This document shows, piece by piece, positions 31,814 to 41,947 of a DNA stretch of 64,000 bases. Below the pieces are notes generated by a model that did not search any database, was not told the origin of the DNA, and worked only from the letters and a program-made list of their open reading frames with translations. How positions within the stretch are numbered: position 1 is the first letter of the stretch; each line of letters starts with the position of its first letter. The stretch is from Polaribacter sp. (lineage in GTDB: Bacteria; Bacteroidota; Bacteroidia; Flavobacteriales; Flavobacteriaceae): NCBI RefSeq assembly GCF_024639685.1, contig NZ_JAHEHX010000018.1, positions 62,001 through 126,000 on the forward strand, given 5' to 3'. A program made the position numbers and the translations under genes.

Positions 31814-33283
31814 ATGAGTCAAGATATCAGAAATATAGCACCACAGAACGTTTGGAATCACTTTGCAGATTTAAATGCTGTACCTAGACCTTCTAAAAAA
31901 GAAGAAAAAGTTATACAGTTTATGGAAGATTTTGGTAAAAGCCTAAATCTAGATACTTCTGTAGATAAAGTTGGTAATATTATCATAAAAAAACCAGCTA
32001 CTTCTGGAATGGAAGATAGAAAAGCTATTGTAATGCAAGGTCATGTAGATATGGTGCATCAAAAGAATGCTGATACTGATTTTGACTTTGAAAAAGAAGG
32101 CATTAATATGTTTGTTGATGGTGATTGGGTAAAAGCAAAAGGCACCACTTTAGGTGCAGATAATGGTTTAGGTGTTGCTGCAATTATGGCTGTGTTATCT
32201 TCTACAGACATTCAACACCCAGCAATAGAAGCACTTTTTACTATTGATGAGGAAACAGGCATGACAGGTGCAATGGGGTTAGAAGCAAATGTTTTAACTG
32301 GTGAAATACTGTTAAATTTAGATACTGAAGAAGATGATGAAATAGGCATTGGCTGTGCAGGTGGTGTTGATATAACTGCTACAGGTAGCTATTCTTCAGA
32401 GCCAATACCAGAAAACACTAAAGCGTTTAAAATTTCTGTAACTGGTTTAAATGGTGGTCATTCAGGTATGGATATTCATAAAGGTTTAGGTAATGCTAAT
32501 AAAATTATGAATCGTTTAATGTTTGATGGTTATGAAAAATATGGTTTACGAATTTCTAGCTTAAATGGAGGTAGCTTAAGAAATGCTATTCCAAGAGAAA
32601 GTTTTGCAACTGTGGTTATAGGTAATGCATCAGAAAAATTATTCTTAGAAGAAAGTGCTATTTTAATTAATAAAATTAAAAATGAATTTGCTTCTTTAGA
32701 ACAAAGCTTAACCATAGAAATTACAGAAACTGAAACACCCACAAACATTTTAGATATAGCCTCTCAAAATAAGTTTATTAAAGCAATTTATGCAGCTTTA
32801 AATGGTATGTATAGAATGAGCCCAGATGTTGAGGGTTTAGTAGAAACTTCTAATAATATTGCTAAAATAACAGTTGAAACTGGTGAAATTAAAATATTAT
32901 GTCTTACGAGGTCTTCTTCAGAGAGTAATAAATGGGATTTAGCAAATTCAATAAGATCTGCTTTTGAATTGGCTGGTTTTACAGTAGATTTCTCAGGTTC
33001 TTATCCTGGTTGGTTACCAAATATGAACTCTTCTATTTTAAACGTTGTAGAGAGCACTTACATAAATTTGTTTAAAGAACAGCCTAATGTAGCTGCTTGT
33101 CATGCAGGATTGGAATGTGGAATTCTAGGGAAAAACTATCCAGAAATGGAAATGATTTCTTTTGGTCCAAATATTAAAGGAGCACATTCTCCAGATGAGA
33201 GAGCCCAAATTTCATCAACTCAAAAATTCTGGAAATTATTGCTTGAAGTTTTAAAAAACATTCCTAAAAACACTTCCTTTTAA
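31814..33283 (+). CDS. pepD: Beta-Ala-His (aminoacyl-histidine) dipeptidase
   Basis: 489 aa M20 family; MQGHVDMVHQKN, GADNGLGVAAIMA, IDEETGMTGA. Confidence 0.95.
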   Translation: MSQDIRNIAPQNVWNHFADLNAVPRPSKKEEKVIQFMEDFGKSLNLDTSVDKVGNIIIKKPATSGMEDRKAIVMQGHVDMVHQKNADTDFDFEKEGINMFVDGDWVKAKGTTLGADNGLGVAAIMAVLSSTDIQHPAIEALFTIDEETGMTGAMGLEANVLTGEILLNLDTEEDDEIGIGCAGGVDITATGSYSSEPIPENTKAFKISVTGLNGGHSGMDIHKGLGNANKIMNRLMFDGYEKYGLRISSLNGGSLRNAIPRESFATVVIGNASEKLFLEESAILINKIKNEFASLEQSLTIEITETETPTNILDIASQNKFIKAIYAALNGMYRMSPDVEGLVETSNNIAKITVETGEIKILCLTRSSSESNKWDLANSIRSAFELAGFTVDFSGSYPGWLPNMNSSILNVVESTYINLFKEQPNVAACHAGLECGILGKNYPEMEMISFGPNIKGAHSPDERAQISSTQKFWKLLLEVLKNIPKNTSF

Positions 33284-33452
33284 TTTATAAAAAAAAAAAT
33301 AAAAAAAGAAATTAAATTGTTTAAAAAATATTTAAATATAGATTTAACAAACTAATTTACAAAGAAGTACTACTCTACATTATTGTTAACATCTTTCATT
33401 GAAATAAAACAGAAAAAAATGTAATTTTACTTTGAAGTAACAACATCTTTTC

Positions 33453-34217
33453 ATGGGAAAAATAATAGCTATTGCAAATCAAAAAGGAGGTGTAGGTAAA
33501 ACTACAACAAGCGTAAATCTTGCAGCTTCTTTAGGTGTTTTGGAAAAAAAAATTTTATTAATAGATGCTGACCCCCAAGCAAATGCTTCTTCTGGATTAG
33601 GGATTGAAGTGGAAAGTGTCGAATTTGGAACCTATCAGGTTCTAGAACACACCATTTCTGCAAAAGATGCTATTATTTCCACCAATTCTCCAAATGTAGA
33701 TATTATCCCTGCGCATATAGATCTTGTTGCTGTTGAAATTGAATTAGTTGATAAGCAAGAAAGAGAATACATGCTTAAAAAATCATTAGAAAAAACTAAA
33801 GACAATTATGATTTTATAATTATTGATTGTGCCCCTTCTCTAGGATTAATTACTTTAAATTCTTTAGTAGCAGCAAACTCTGTTATCATCCCAATTCAAT
33901 GCGAATACTTTGCTTTAGAGGGATTGGGAAAATTACTAAACACTATAAAAAGTGTTCAGAAAATTCATAATACAGATTTAGATATAGAAGGCTTACTTTT
34001 AACAATGTTTGATTCTCGCTTACGTCTATCTAACCAAGTTGTAGATGAAGTCCGTAAGCATTTTTCTAGTATGGTTTTTAATACAATTATTAGAAGAAAC
34101 ACTCGTTTAGGAGAAGCCCCAAGTTATGGAGAAAGTATTATTGCGTATGATGCTACTAGTAAAGGTGCTGTAAATTACTTAAATTTAGCACAAGAATTAT
34201 TAAAAAAGAATTCATAA
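33453..34217 (+). CDS. parA: Chromosome partitioning ATPase ParA/Soj
   Basis: IAIANQKGGVGKTTTSVNLAASLG, IDCAPSLGLIT. Confidence 0.97.
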   Translation: MGKIIAIANQKGGVGKTTTSVNLAASLGVLEKKILLIDADPQANASSGLGIEVESVEFGTYQVLEHTISAKDAIISTNSPNVDIIPAHIDLVAVEIELVDKQEREYMLKKSLEKTKDNYDFIIIDCAPSLGLITLNSLVAANSVIIPIQCEYFALEGLGKLLNTIKSVQKIHNTDLDIEGLLLTMFDSRLRLSNQVVDEVRKHFSSMVFNTIIRRNTRLGEAPSYGESIIAYDATSKGAVNYLNLAQELLKKNS

Positions 34218-34218
34218 C

Positions 34219-35103
34219 ATGGCAAAAGCAACCAAAAAACAAGCTTTAGGAAGAGGATTATCTGCTTTGTTACAAGAAAGCCCTAATATAAACTCTGCAT
34301 CAGATAAAAACGCAGATAAATTAGTGGGAAGTATTATTGAATTGGAATTAAGTTCTATTGAAGTAAACCCATACCAACCAAGGACTTATTTTGATGAAGA
34401 AGCTTTAAATGAACTTGCAAATTCAATTAAAGAACTTGGGGTTATTCAACCAATTACTGTAAGAAAACTAGATGGCAGTAAGTTTCAATTAGTTTCTGGT
34501 GAACGAAGATTTAGAGCCTCAAAATTAATTGGTAACACAACAATACCTGCCTATATAAGAATTGCGAATGACCAAGAAATGCTAGAAATGGCATTAGTAG
34601 AAAACATTCAGCGAAAAAATTTAGATCCTATAGAAGTAGCGCTTTCTTATCAACGCTTAATTGACGAAATTCAATTGACTCAAGAGGAATTGAGTACTAG
34701 AGTTGGTAAAAAACGCTCTACAGTAACCAATTACTTGAGACTTTTAAAATTAGATCCTATTTTACAAACAGGTATGAGAGATGGCTTTATTTCTATGGGA
34801 CATGGACGTGCTATGATTAACATAGAGGATACAGAAGATCAACTAACAATTTATGAAAAAATTTTAGAACAAAAATTATCTGTAAGACAAACTGAAGAAC
34901 TTGTAAAAGAGTTAAAAACAGGAACAATTGCTAAACCAAAAAAGAAAGTAATACCTGCTTTTATAAAAAACAATAAACAAACATTTAATGACTTTTTTGG
35001 TCATAAAATTGATATTAGTGTAAGTCCTAATGGAAAAGGGAAAATTAGTATTCCGTTTCATTCTGAAGAAGATTTTAATAGAATTAAAAAACTACTCGAG
35101 TAA
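34219..35103 (+). CDS. parB: Chromosome partitioning protein ParB
   Basis: NPYQPRTYFDEEALNELANSIKELGVIQPITVR, SGERRFRA. Confidence 0.97.
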   Translation: MAKATKKQALGRGLSALLQESPNINSASDKNADKLVGSIIELELSSIEVNPYQPRTYFDEEALNELANSIKELGVIQPITVRKLDGSKFQLVSGERRFRASKLIGNTTIPAYIRIANDQEMLEMALVENIQRKNLDPIEVALSYQRLIDEIQLTQEELSTRVGKKRSTVTNYLRLLKLDPILQTGMRDGFISMGHGRAMINIEDTEDQLTIYEKILEQKLSVRQTEELVKELKTGTIAKPKKKVIPAFIKNNKQTFNDFFGHKIDISVSPNGKGKISIPFHSEEDFNRIKKLLE

Positions 35104-35703
35104 GTGTTCCTTAAAAAATCTATACTTTTCGTTATAATTGCTTTTTTATCTCTGAGTTTATCTGCTCAGAAAGATTCAATTACAGATGTAAAAAAAATTC
35201 AAGATTTAAAGATTAAAGGTAAGATTAAAACCACACAAGGTATTTATAATCCTTTAGCACCCTCTAAAGCTGCCTTTTATTCAGCTATTTTTCCTGGATT
35301 AGGACAAATGTATAATAAAAAATACTGGAAGGCTCCTATTGTTTGGGGAGCATTGGCAATACCTATATATTATCATCAAATTAATAACTCTGATTATAGG
35401 AGGTTTAGAAATGCCTATCGGTTAAGAAAAAATGGGCTAGTTGATGAATTTACAGTAAATGGTATAGAAACGGTTTCTACACAAACTCTAGAAACTGCAC
35501 AAAAACAATTAAGAGAAAATAGAGATTTATCATTATTATCAGGAGTCATAATTTATATACTACAAATAGTAGAAGCAAGTGTTAATGCACATTTAATGCA
35601 GTTTAATACTGATGATAACTTAACTTTAAAACCTACTTTAATTCAAGATCCAATCTCTTTTGATGCGCCTGCAGTAGGGTTAACAATTAAATACAACTTT
35701 TAG
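35104..35703 (+). CDS. DUF5683 domain membrane protein
   Basis: GTG start directly after parB stop; PSKAAFYSAIFPGLGQMYNKKYWKAPIVWGAL. Confidence 0.8.
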   Translation: MFLKKSILFVIIAFLSLSLSAQKDSITDVKKIQDLKIKGKIKTTQGIYNPLAPSKAAFYSAIFPGLGQMYNKKYWKAPIVWGALAIPIYYHQINNSDYRRFRNAYRLRKNGLVDEFTVNGIETVSTQTLETAQKQLRENRDLSLLSGVIIYILQIVEASVNAHLMQFNTDDNLTLKPTLIQDPISFDAPAVGLTIKYNF

Positions 35704-36405
35704 ATGAAAATTGCACTTTTAGGATATGGAAGAATGGGAAAAGAAATTGAAAAAATTGCAATTTCTAGAGGTCATGAAATAGTAATTCGAAAGGAGGAAG
35801 CAACAAAAATCGATATTACTTTAGCTGATGTTGCTATTGATTTTAGTGTTCCTTCTTCTGCATTTGAAAATATTACCAACTGTTTTAAAAATGATGTTCC
35901 AGTAGTGTCTGGAACTACTGGTTGGTTAGAAAAATATGAAGAAGTGTTAAAAGTTTGTGAAACTAACAAAGGAGCTTTTATATACGCATCCAATTTTAGT
36001 TTAGGTGTCAATATTTTCTTTGAACTAAACAAACAGTTTGCCAAATTGATGAATAATATAGACAATTATTCTATTGCCATGGAAGAAACACACCATACTA
36101 AAAAATTAGATGCACCAAGTGGAACTGCGATTACTTTAGCAGAAGATATTATTGCTAAAACAGATAAAGAAAATTGGGCATTAGGTAAAAGTGATACAGC
36201 TTCTACAATACCTATTGTTGCCAAAAGAGTTCCAGATGTACCTGGCACTCACTCAGTTTGGTATCAGTCTGAAGTAGATAGTATAGAAATAAAACATACT
36301 GCTCATAATAGAAAAGGGTTTGCTTTGGGAGCTGTGGTAGCTGCAGAATGGTTACTTAATAAAACAGGAGTATTTACAATGAAAGATGTGTTAAACATCT
36401 CATAA
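35704..36405 (+). CDS. dapB: 4-hydroxy-tetrahydrodipicolinate reductase
   Basis: ALLGYGRMGKEIE, EETHHTKKLDAPSGTAITLAE. Confidence 0.96.
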   Translation: MKIALLGYGRMGKEIEKIAISRGHEIVIRKEEATKIDITLADVAIDFSVPSSAFENITNCFKNDVPVVSGTTGWLEKYEEVLKVCETNKGAFIYASNFSLGVNIFFELNKQFAKLMNNIDNYSIAMEETHHTKKLDAPSGTAITLAEDIIAKTDKENWALGKSDTASTIPIVAKRVPDVPGTHSVWYQSEVDSIEIKHTAHNRKGFALGAVVAAEWLLNKTGVFTMKDVLNIS

Positions 36406-36485
36406 ATACTGTAACTTTTTTTATTATTTTGCGCCTTATAAAACATTAAAGATTCTTTTCTTCTTGAAAAAATAAAATATACGTT

Positions 36486-38186
36486 ATGACATTTACACAA
36501 TGGTTTCTATTTTTCTTAGTTGTACAATTAATTCATTTTTTAGGAACTTGGAAATTATATATTAAGGCTGGAAGAAAAGCTTGGGAAGCTGCAGTACCTG
36601 TTTACAATGCAGTTGTATTAATGAAGATTATTAATCGTCCAAAATGGTGGGTAGTACTTCTATTTATTCCTATTGTAAACCTATTAATGTTTCCTGTTAT
36701 TTGGATAGAAACCATTAGGACTTTTGGATTTTACAGAAAAATAGATTCTTTATTTGCCACAGGAACACTTGGATTATATATATTTTATATTAATTATTTT
36801 ACAGAAGCAACATTTAATTCTGATAGAAGTTTAAAACCTCGCTCTGAACTAGGAGAATGGATAAGTTCTATCACTTTCGCCATTATTGCAGCTACTTTGG
36901 TGCATACCTATTTTATGCAACCATTTACTATTCCTACGTCTTCATTAGAGAAATCTTTACTAGTTGGAGATTATTTATTTGTAAGTAAGTTTCATTACGG
37001 AGCCAGGGTTCCATCTACTGTAATTGCTGCTCCAATGGTTCATGACTCATTACCTCTTACAGGAACTAAATCGTATTTAAAAAGTCCACAATTGCCTTAC
37101 ACTAGGTTGCCAGGTTTACAAAAAATTAAAAATAATGATATTGTTTGTTTTAATTGGCCTGCAGATTCATTAGCCACTATGTGGGGAGATACCTCTGGTA
37201 GATTTACCTATAAACCTTTTGATAAAAAAACAAACTATGTAAAACGTTCTGTGGGAATTGCAGGAGATTCTTTAGAAATGAAGAACGGTTATATTTATAT
37301 TAATGGCAAAAAAAACGAATTACCTTATAGAGCAAAACTTCAATTCTATTATACATTTGAGTGTAAAGAACCTATAAGTCAAAGCTCATTTCCAAAATTT
37401 TTATTAAACAAAGAAAGAACAGGTGTTTATAAAATTTTATCTGAATATTGGAATAATGAAAAAGTCCAAAATGCTATTAAAGAAAATGGAAGCCTTTCAA
37501 AAATTGGCGAAGATTCTTTATATACAGAAGTTGCTGGAGGTATAAATCCGCAATTTGCTCAACGTTTAAAAATGATTAGTGTTGAAAATAAAATCAACAT
37601 TAATATGACAAATGAAGAAGTAGAACGTCTTAAAAAATATCCACTCACGATTTCTGTTAAAAAAGTAAATCATGGAGCTGATGATGCCATATTTCCTCAC
37701 ATAAAAGAATTAGGTTGGAGCCAAGATAATTTTGGACCTATTTACATTCCTAAAAAGGGTGCTACAGTTGAACTAAACTCAGAAACAATTCCTTTTTATG
37801 AGCAGATTATAAAAAATTATGAAGGAAACAATTTAATGGTAAATGGAAACGATATTTTTGTAAACGGACAGAAAGTAACTTCTTACACTTTTAAACAAGA
37901 TTACTATTACTTAATTGGAGATAACAGACACAACTCATTAGATGCTAGATATTGGGGTTATGTACCTTTTGACCATGTACTAGGAAAACCTGTAATGATT
38001 TGGTTTAGTTGGGATGCAGATGCACCTTCATTCTCTGATAAATTAAAATCTATAAGATGGGATAGGATGTTTACTACTGTTCATGGTGAAGGAGAACCAG
38101 TTTCTTACAGATATATAGTATTTGCTTTAATTGCTCTTTATATTGGTTACAGTTTCTACAAAGGAAAGAAGAAAAAATCTGAATAA
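36486..38186 (+). CDS. lepB: Signal peptidase I, large Bacteroidota type
   Basis: 566 aa; FTIPTSSLEKSLLVGDYLFVSK, VKRSVGIAGDSLEMKNG, GDNRHNSLDARYWGYVP. Confidence 0.93.
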   Translation: MTFTQWFLFFLVVQLIHFLGTWKLYIKAGRKAWEAAVPVYNAVVLMKIINRPKWWVVLLFIPIVNLLMFPVIWIETIRTFGFYRKIDSLFATGTLGLYIFYINYFTEATFNSDRSLKPRSELGEWISSITFAIIAATLVHTYFMQPFTIPTSSLEKSLLVGDYLFVSKFHYGARVPSTVIAAPMVHDSLPLTGTKSYLKSPQLPYTRLPGLQKIKNNDIVCFNWPADSLATMWGDTSGRFTYKPFDKKTNYVKRSVGIAGDSLEMKNGYIYINGKKNELPYRAKLQFYYTFECKEPISQSSFPKFLLNKERTGVYKILSEYWNNEKVQNAIKENGSLSKIGEDSLYTEVAGGINPQFAQRLKMISVENKININMTNEEVERLKKYPLTISVKKVNHGADDAIFPHIKELGWSQDNFGPIYIPKKGATVELNSETIPFYEQIIKNYEGNNLMVNGNDIFVNGQKVTSYTFKQDYYYLIGDNRHNSLDARYWGYVPFDHVLGKPVMIWFSWDADAPSFSDKLKSIRWDRMFTTVHGEGEPVSYRYIVFALIALYIGYSFYKGKKKKSE

Positions 38187-38214
38187 TTATTTAGTTATAA
38201 ACTTATAACAAAGA

Positions 38215-38811
38215 ATGGCTTTATTCATACCAACCTACTTCTCACCTATTTCTCAGTATTCAGAAATGATAAATGCTAGTGAGATTGTATTTGAAATGGA
38301 AGATAATTTTCAGAAACAAAGCTATCGAAACAGATGTTACATTTACAATTCTAATGGCAAACAACTTTTAAGCATACCTGTAAAACACATATATAAAGAG
38401 GGTCGTAAAAAAACAAAAGATACTCTAGTAGAAAATAATTTTCCTTGGCAAGACCAACACTTTAAGTCCTTAAAATCTGCTTATAGAACTTCACCTTTCT
38501 TTGATTTTTTAGAAGAAGAAATAGCGCCAATTTTTAACAAGAGATATAAATATTTACAGGATGTAAATATTGATACTTTTTTATTTGTAAAAGATATTTT
38601 ACAATTAGAAGAAAGCTTTACACAAACAAACTCTTACAAACATGAATTTGATTCTAAAGATTTTAGAATTCTAGCAGATAGAAAACACGAACCCCAAAAA
38701 AAAATTGACAAATACATACAGATGTTTGACGACAAACATGGTTTTATTCCTAATTTATCCATCTTAGATTTAATATTTATGGAAGGTCCAAATGCATTAA
38801 GTTACTTGTAA
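38215..38811 (+). CDS. WbqC family protein
   Basis: PTYFSPISQYSEM, QSYRNRCYIYNSNGKQLLSIPVKH, FDDKHGFIPNLSILDLIF. Confidence 0.85.
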   Translation: MALFIPTYFSPISQYSEMINASEIVFEMEDNFQKQSYRNRCYIYNSNGKQLLSIPVKHIYKEGRKKTKDTLVENNFPWQDQHFKSLKSAYRTSPFFDFLEEEIAPIFNKRYKYLQDVNIDTFLFVKDILQLEESFTQTNSYKHEFDSKDFRILADRKHEPQKKIDKYIQMFDDKHGFIPNLSILDLIFMEGPNALSYL

Positions 38812-38903
38812 TTTTCTGATTTTAATCCTTATTTAGAGAAAAGTATTGGTCATCAAAATAAAGACATTACACAAAAAGGGCATTCTTTTAATAAACTAAA
38901 AAC

Positions 38904-39209
38904 ATGATAAACTTTATCATTCACTATTCCCTACATTTCCTATTTCCCCTACTCATATGCTTTGTATTTTTTAAAACAAAATGGAAAACTGCTTACCTAG
39001 TTTTTCTGGCTTCTATGTTAGTAGATGCAGATCATTTATTAGCAAATCCAATCTTTGCTGAAAACAGATGTAGTATTAATTTTCATCCTTTACACACCTA
39101 TTATGCAATTTGTATTTATTTTATAGGATTGTTTTTTAAAAAAACAAGACTACTAGCAATAGCACTACTGTTTCACATGCTAACTGACTTTATTGATTGC
39201 TATTTGTAA
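38904..39209 (+). CDS. DUF6122-like small membrane protein
   Basis: 101 aa; FLASMLVDADHLLANPIFAENRCSINFHPLHT; overlaps convergent gene by 20 nt. Confidence 0.65.
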   Translation: MINFIIHYSLHFLFPLLICFVFFKTKWKTAYLVFLASMLVDADHLLANPIFAENRCSINFHPLHTYYAICIYFIGLFFKKTRLLAIALLFHMLTDFIDCYL

Positions 39210-40686
39210 AGCGCTTATAAAGTCTTGTAAAATCATTAGAAATATTAAATTTAATAATAATATAAAAGTATAATAATCCAATTAATATGCTTTTTAAAGT
39301 AATATTAATAATTGGGTGAATTGGAAATTTAAATATGTAAATATCAGTAAGATTAAAATCCCAAAAGTTAAACCCTAAATACATTAAGGCTATTATTAGG
39401 AGCATTATCAATGATTTATTTGTAAAAGGAGTCATAGAAAATTTACTTTTTACAAACAAAATTTTACCTGTATTGGCTGCAAAAATGACTATTAATGTAG
39501 CTAAAGCCAAACCATCTGTACCCATTTCTAAATTGTAATAAAACAATCTGTTTAAAAAATATACAGACAAAGCCATACCAACACTAAATGGTAAAGTAAT
39601 CCTATAATATTTAGAATTATTAATGATAGCTCCATTATTTCCTAAAAATCCATTATACATTTTAAGTAGCGAAATCATAAAAACAACTAATGCACCTCCT
39701 GAATATTCTTGTGGTAATAAATTGAATAATTGCTGCACATTAGTATTAATTAAAACAAAAAAGAAACCACTTATTAGTAGTAAATTTATAGAGCTCTTTT
39801 TATACAAAGAAGCAACCTCTGCGTGATTTTCTTCGTTTAATGTTTTAGAGGTTAAAGGTTGTAGAATATTTAACATTGCTCTACTTGGTGCCTCTATAAA
39901 AGATCCAATAAAAACAGCAACAGCGTAATAAGCTGCTTTTTCTAAAGATTCTTTACCTGGAATCATAAATTTATCTATATCTAGAATTATAGCTCCTGCA
40001 CTACCTGCAAGAATAATATAGATAGAATAACGCATTATTTCATTAAAGTTCTCAGGTCTAGAAAAAGTAAATTTTGGAAAATATAGCCTAAAAGCATAAA
40101 ACATCATTACAAACATTCTTAGAAAATAAGCCCCTGTTAAGTAATATATAAATTCTGCCTTTGTAATAAAATCAAAATAAACTGCAAAAAGTAACATCAT
40201 TACTACAACTCTATTCCATAATTCTTTTAAAATATTACCAAAAACTGACTGAAATTGCACTTTTGCCCAAGCATAAAAAACCTCAAAGTAAGCACATGTA
40301 AACGCTATAAGATAAATAACAAACGTATAATCTTTTATAATAAGGTTTTCTTCAGACAAATAATTACTAATTTGTCCGTAAAAAACATTACCTAAAAACC
40401 CAATTGGTAATGCAACCAAAAGAGGCAGGAAAAGAATTGAAGATAAAAACTTATCTTTCTCTACCTTTTTGTAATAACTAGAGAAAAACTTAACAATAGT
40501 ATGATGAATACCTAAAGCTATTAAAGGCATTAATAAATTTGATGAAGACAGTAGAAAAGTAACCAAACCATAGTATTCCTCCTCTAAAAAACGAGTGTAT
40601 AAGAACAATGTATTTATTCCTCCAAAGGCAAAACCTAAATAGATAAATAGGGTATTCTTAAATGATTGTTTTAAAACTATTCCCAT
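39190..40686 (-). CDS. Polysaccharide flippase / MATE-like lipopolysaccharide biosynthesis protein
   Basis: 498 aa multi-TM Wzx-like. Confidence 0.82.
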   Translation of the reverse strand: MGIVLKQSFKNTLFIYLGFAFGGINTLFLYTRFLEEEYYGLVTFLLSSSNLLMPLIALGIHHTIVKFFSSYYKKVEKDKFLSSILFLPLLVALPIGFLGNVFYGQISNYLSEENLIIKDYTFVIYLIAFTCAYFEVFYAWAKVQFQSVFGNILKELWNRVVVMMLLFAVYFDFITKAEFIYYLTGAYFLRMFVMMFYAFRLYFPKFTFSRPENFNEIMRYSIYIILAGSAGAIILDIDKFMIPGKESLEKAAYYAVAVFIGSFIEAPSRAMLNILQPLTSKTLNEENHAEVASLYKKSSINLLLISGFFFVLINTNVQQLFNLLPQEYSGGALVVFMISLLKMYNGFLGNNGAIINNSKYYRITLPFSVGMALSVYFLNRLFYYNLEMGTDGLALATLIVIFAANTGKILFVKSKFSMTPFTNKSLIMLLIIALMYLGFNFWDFNLTDIYIFKFPIHPIINITLKSILIGLLYFYIIIKFNISNDFTRLYKRFTNSNQ

Positions 40687-40687
40687 T

Positions 40688-41947
40688 TTATAGAGATTTT
40701 ATAACTGCAGCTAATTGTTCTGTTAACTGTTTTCTATGATACTGATCTATATTTTTTGAGGTTACTTCTAAGCCATTACCTTTAAAATCTTCGTACATCT
40801 TCAAGATCTTTGTTTTAAGACCAGTTTTATCGTTATAATCAATAACGTCACCAGCTTCTGTATTTTGTAAAATTTCTGACAAATCACTTTCTTTAGGCCC
40901 AATTGCTAAAATAGGTCTTTTTGTAGTTAAGTACTCAAAAAGTTTACCTGTTAAAATTCCTTCAGCATTTTCTACATTAGGGATTAATAATAATAATACT
41001 TGAGACTTTTTCTGGAATTCAATGGCTTTTTGGTGAGAAACATAACCAACAAAATTTGAATTATTAGTTAATTGATTTATTTCAATCTCTTTTAGAACTT
41101 CATCAGAAATATCACCAATAAAATTTAATTCTAAATCTCGTTGAAAACTTTCATTTTCTAGACAAACATCCTTTAAAACATCAAATAAAATTTTTGGATT
41201 ACTTTGTTTTGGCAATAGACCAATATATGAAATAGAAAATTTAGCATCTAGCTTAACATTAAAATCTTGAAAAACTTCATCATCAAAACCATTTGTAATG
41301 ACCTCTACTCTATTAGCGTTTTTGCTAAACTCTTTTTTCAAAGAGTTACTTACAGTTAATACACAATCAGCGTTGTTTAACACTGATTCTTCTAGTTTTA
41401 AGTTTTTCTTTCTGGTAAAATCTAGCTGTTTAAACTGTTTGTTGTAATATAGAGTTGACCATGGGTCTCTAAAATCTGCTAGCCACTTTATATTAGTTTG
41501 TTTCTGCAATTGCTGTGCAATTAAATGCATGCTATGTGGTGGTCCTGTTGAAATAACTGCATTAATTTTATGTGTATTTAAATAATTTTTTAAAAAATTA
41601 ACTGAAGAAGTTACCCAAAACACTTTTGGATCTGGAATAAAAAAATTACCTCTAATAAATGATAATAATTTACTATTTGTATTGTTAGAAACACCTTTCT
41701 TCTGTTGTTGCTTTTTCTTCCAAAAAAGAATATTAGTTGGCTCCCAAATTGGTTGCTTTAAAATAGTGATATTGTTAGGAACCTGGCTTTCTAATGAAAC
41801 ATCACATTTAGGATAGTTTGCATCATCTACTGTGTAAACAATTGGCTCAATACCAAAATCTTGTAAATATTTTACAAATTTTAACCAACGTTGAACGCCA
41901 GAACCACCTGCAGGTGGCCAATAATATGTAATTATTACTACTTTCAA
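40688..41947 (-). CDS. Glycosyltransferase (GT4-like)
   Basis: YYWPPAGGSGVQRWLKFVKYL; GKLFEYLTTKRPILAIGP. Confidence 0.88.
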   Translation of the reverse strand: MKVVIITYYWPPAGGSGVQRWLKFVKYLQDFGIEPIVYTVDDANYPKCDVSLESQVPNNITILKQPIWEPTNILFWKKKQQQKKGVSNNTNSKLLSFIRGNFFIPDPKVFWVTSSVNFLKNYLNTHKINAVISTGPPHSMHLIAQQLQKQTNIKWLADFRDPWSTLYYNKQFKQLDFTRKKNLKLEESVLNNADCVLTVSNSLKKEFSKNANRVEVITNGFDDEVFQDFNVKLDAKFSISYIGLLPKQSNPKILFDVLKDVCLENESFQRDLELNFIGDISDEVLKEIEINQLTNNSNFVGYVSHQKAIEFQKKSQVLLLLIPNVENAEGILTGKLFEYLTTKRPILAIGPKESDLSEILQNTEAGDVIDYNDKTGLKTKILKMYEDFKGNGLEVTSKNIDQYHRKQLTEQLAAVIKSL

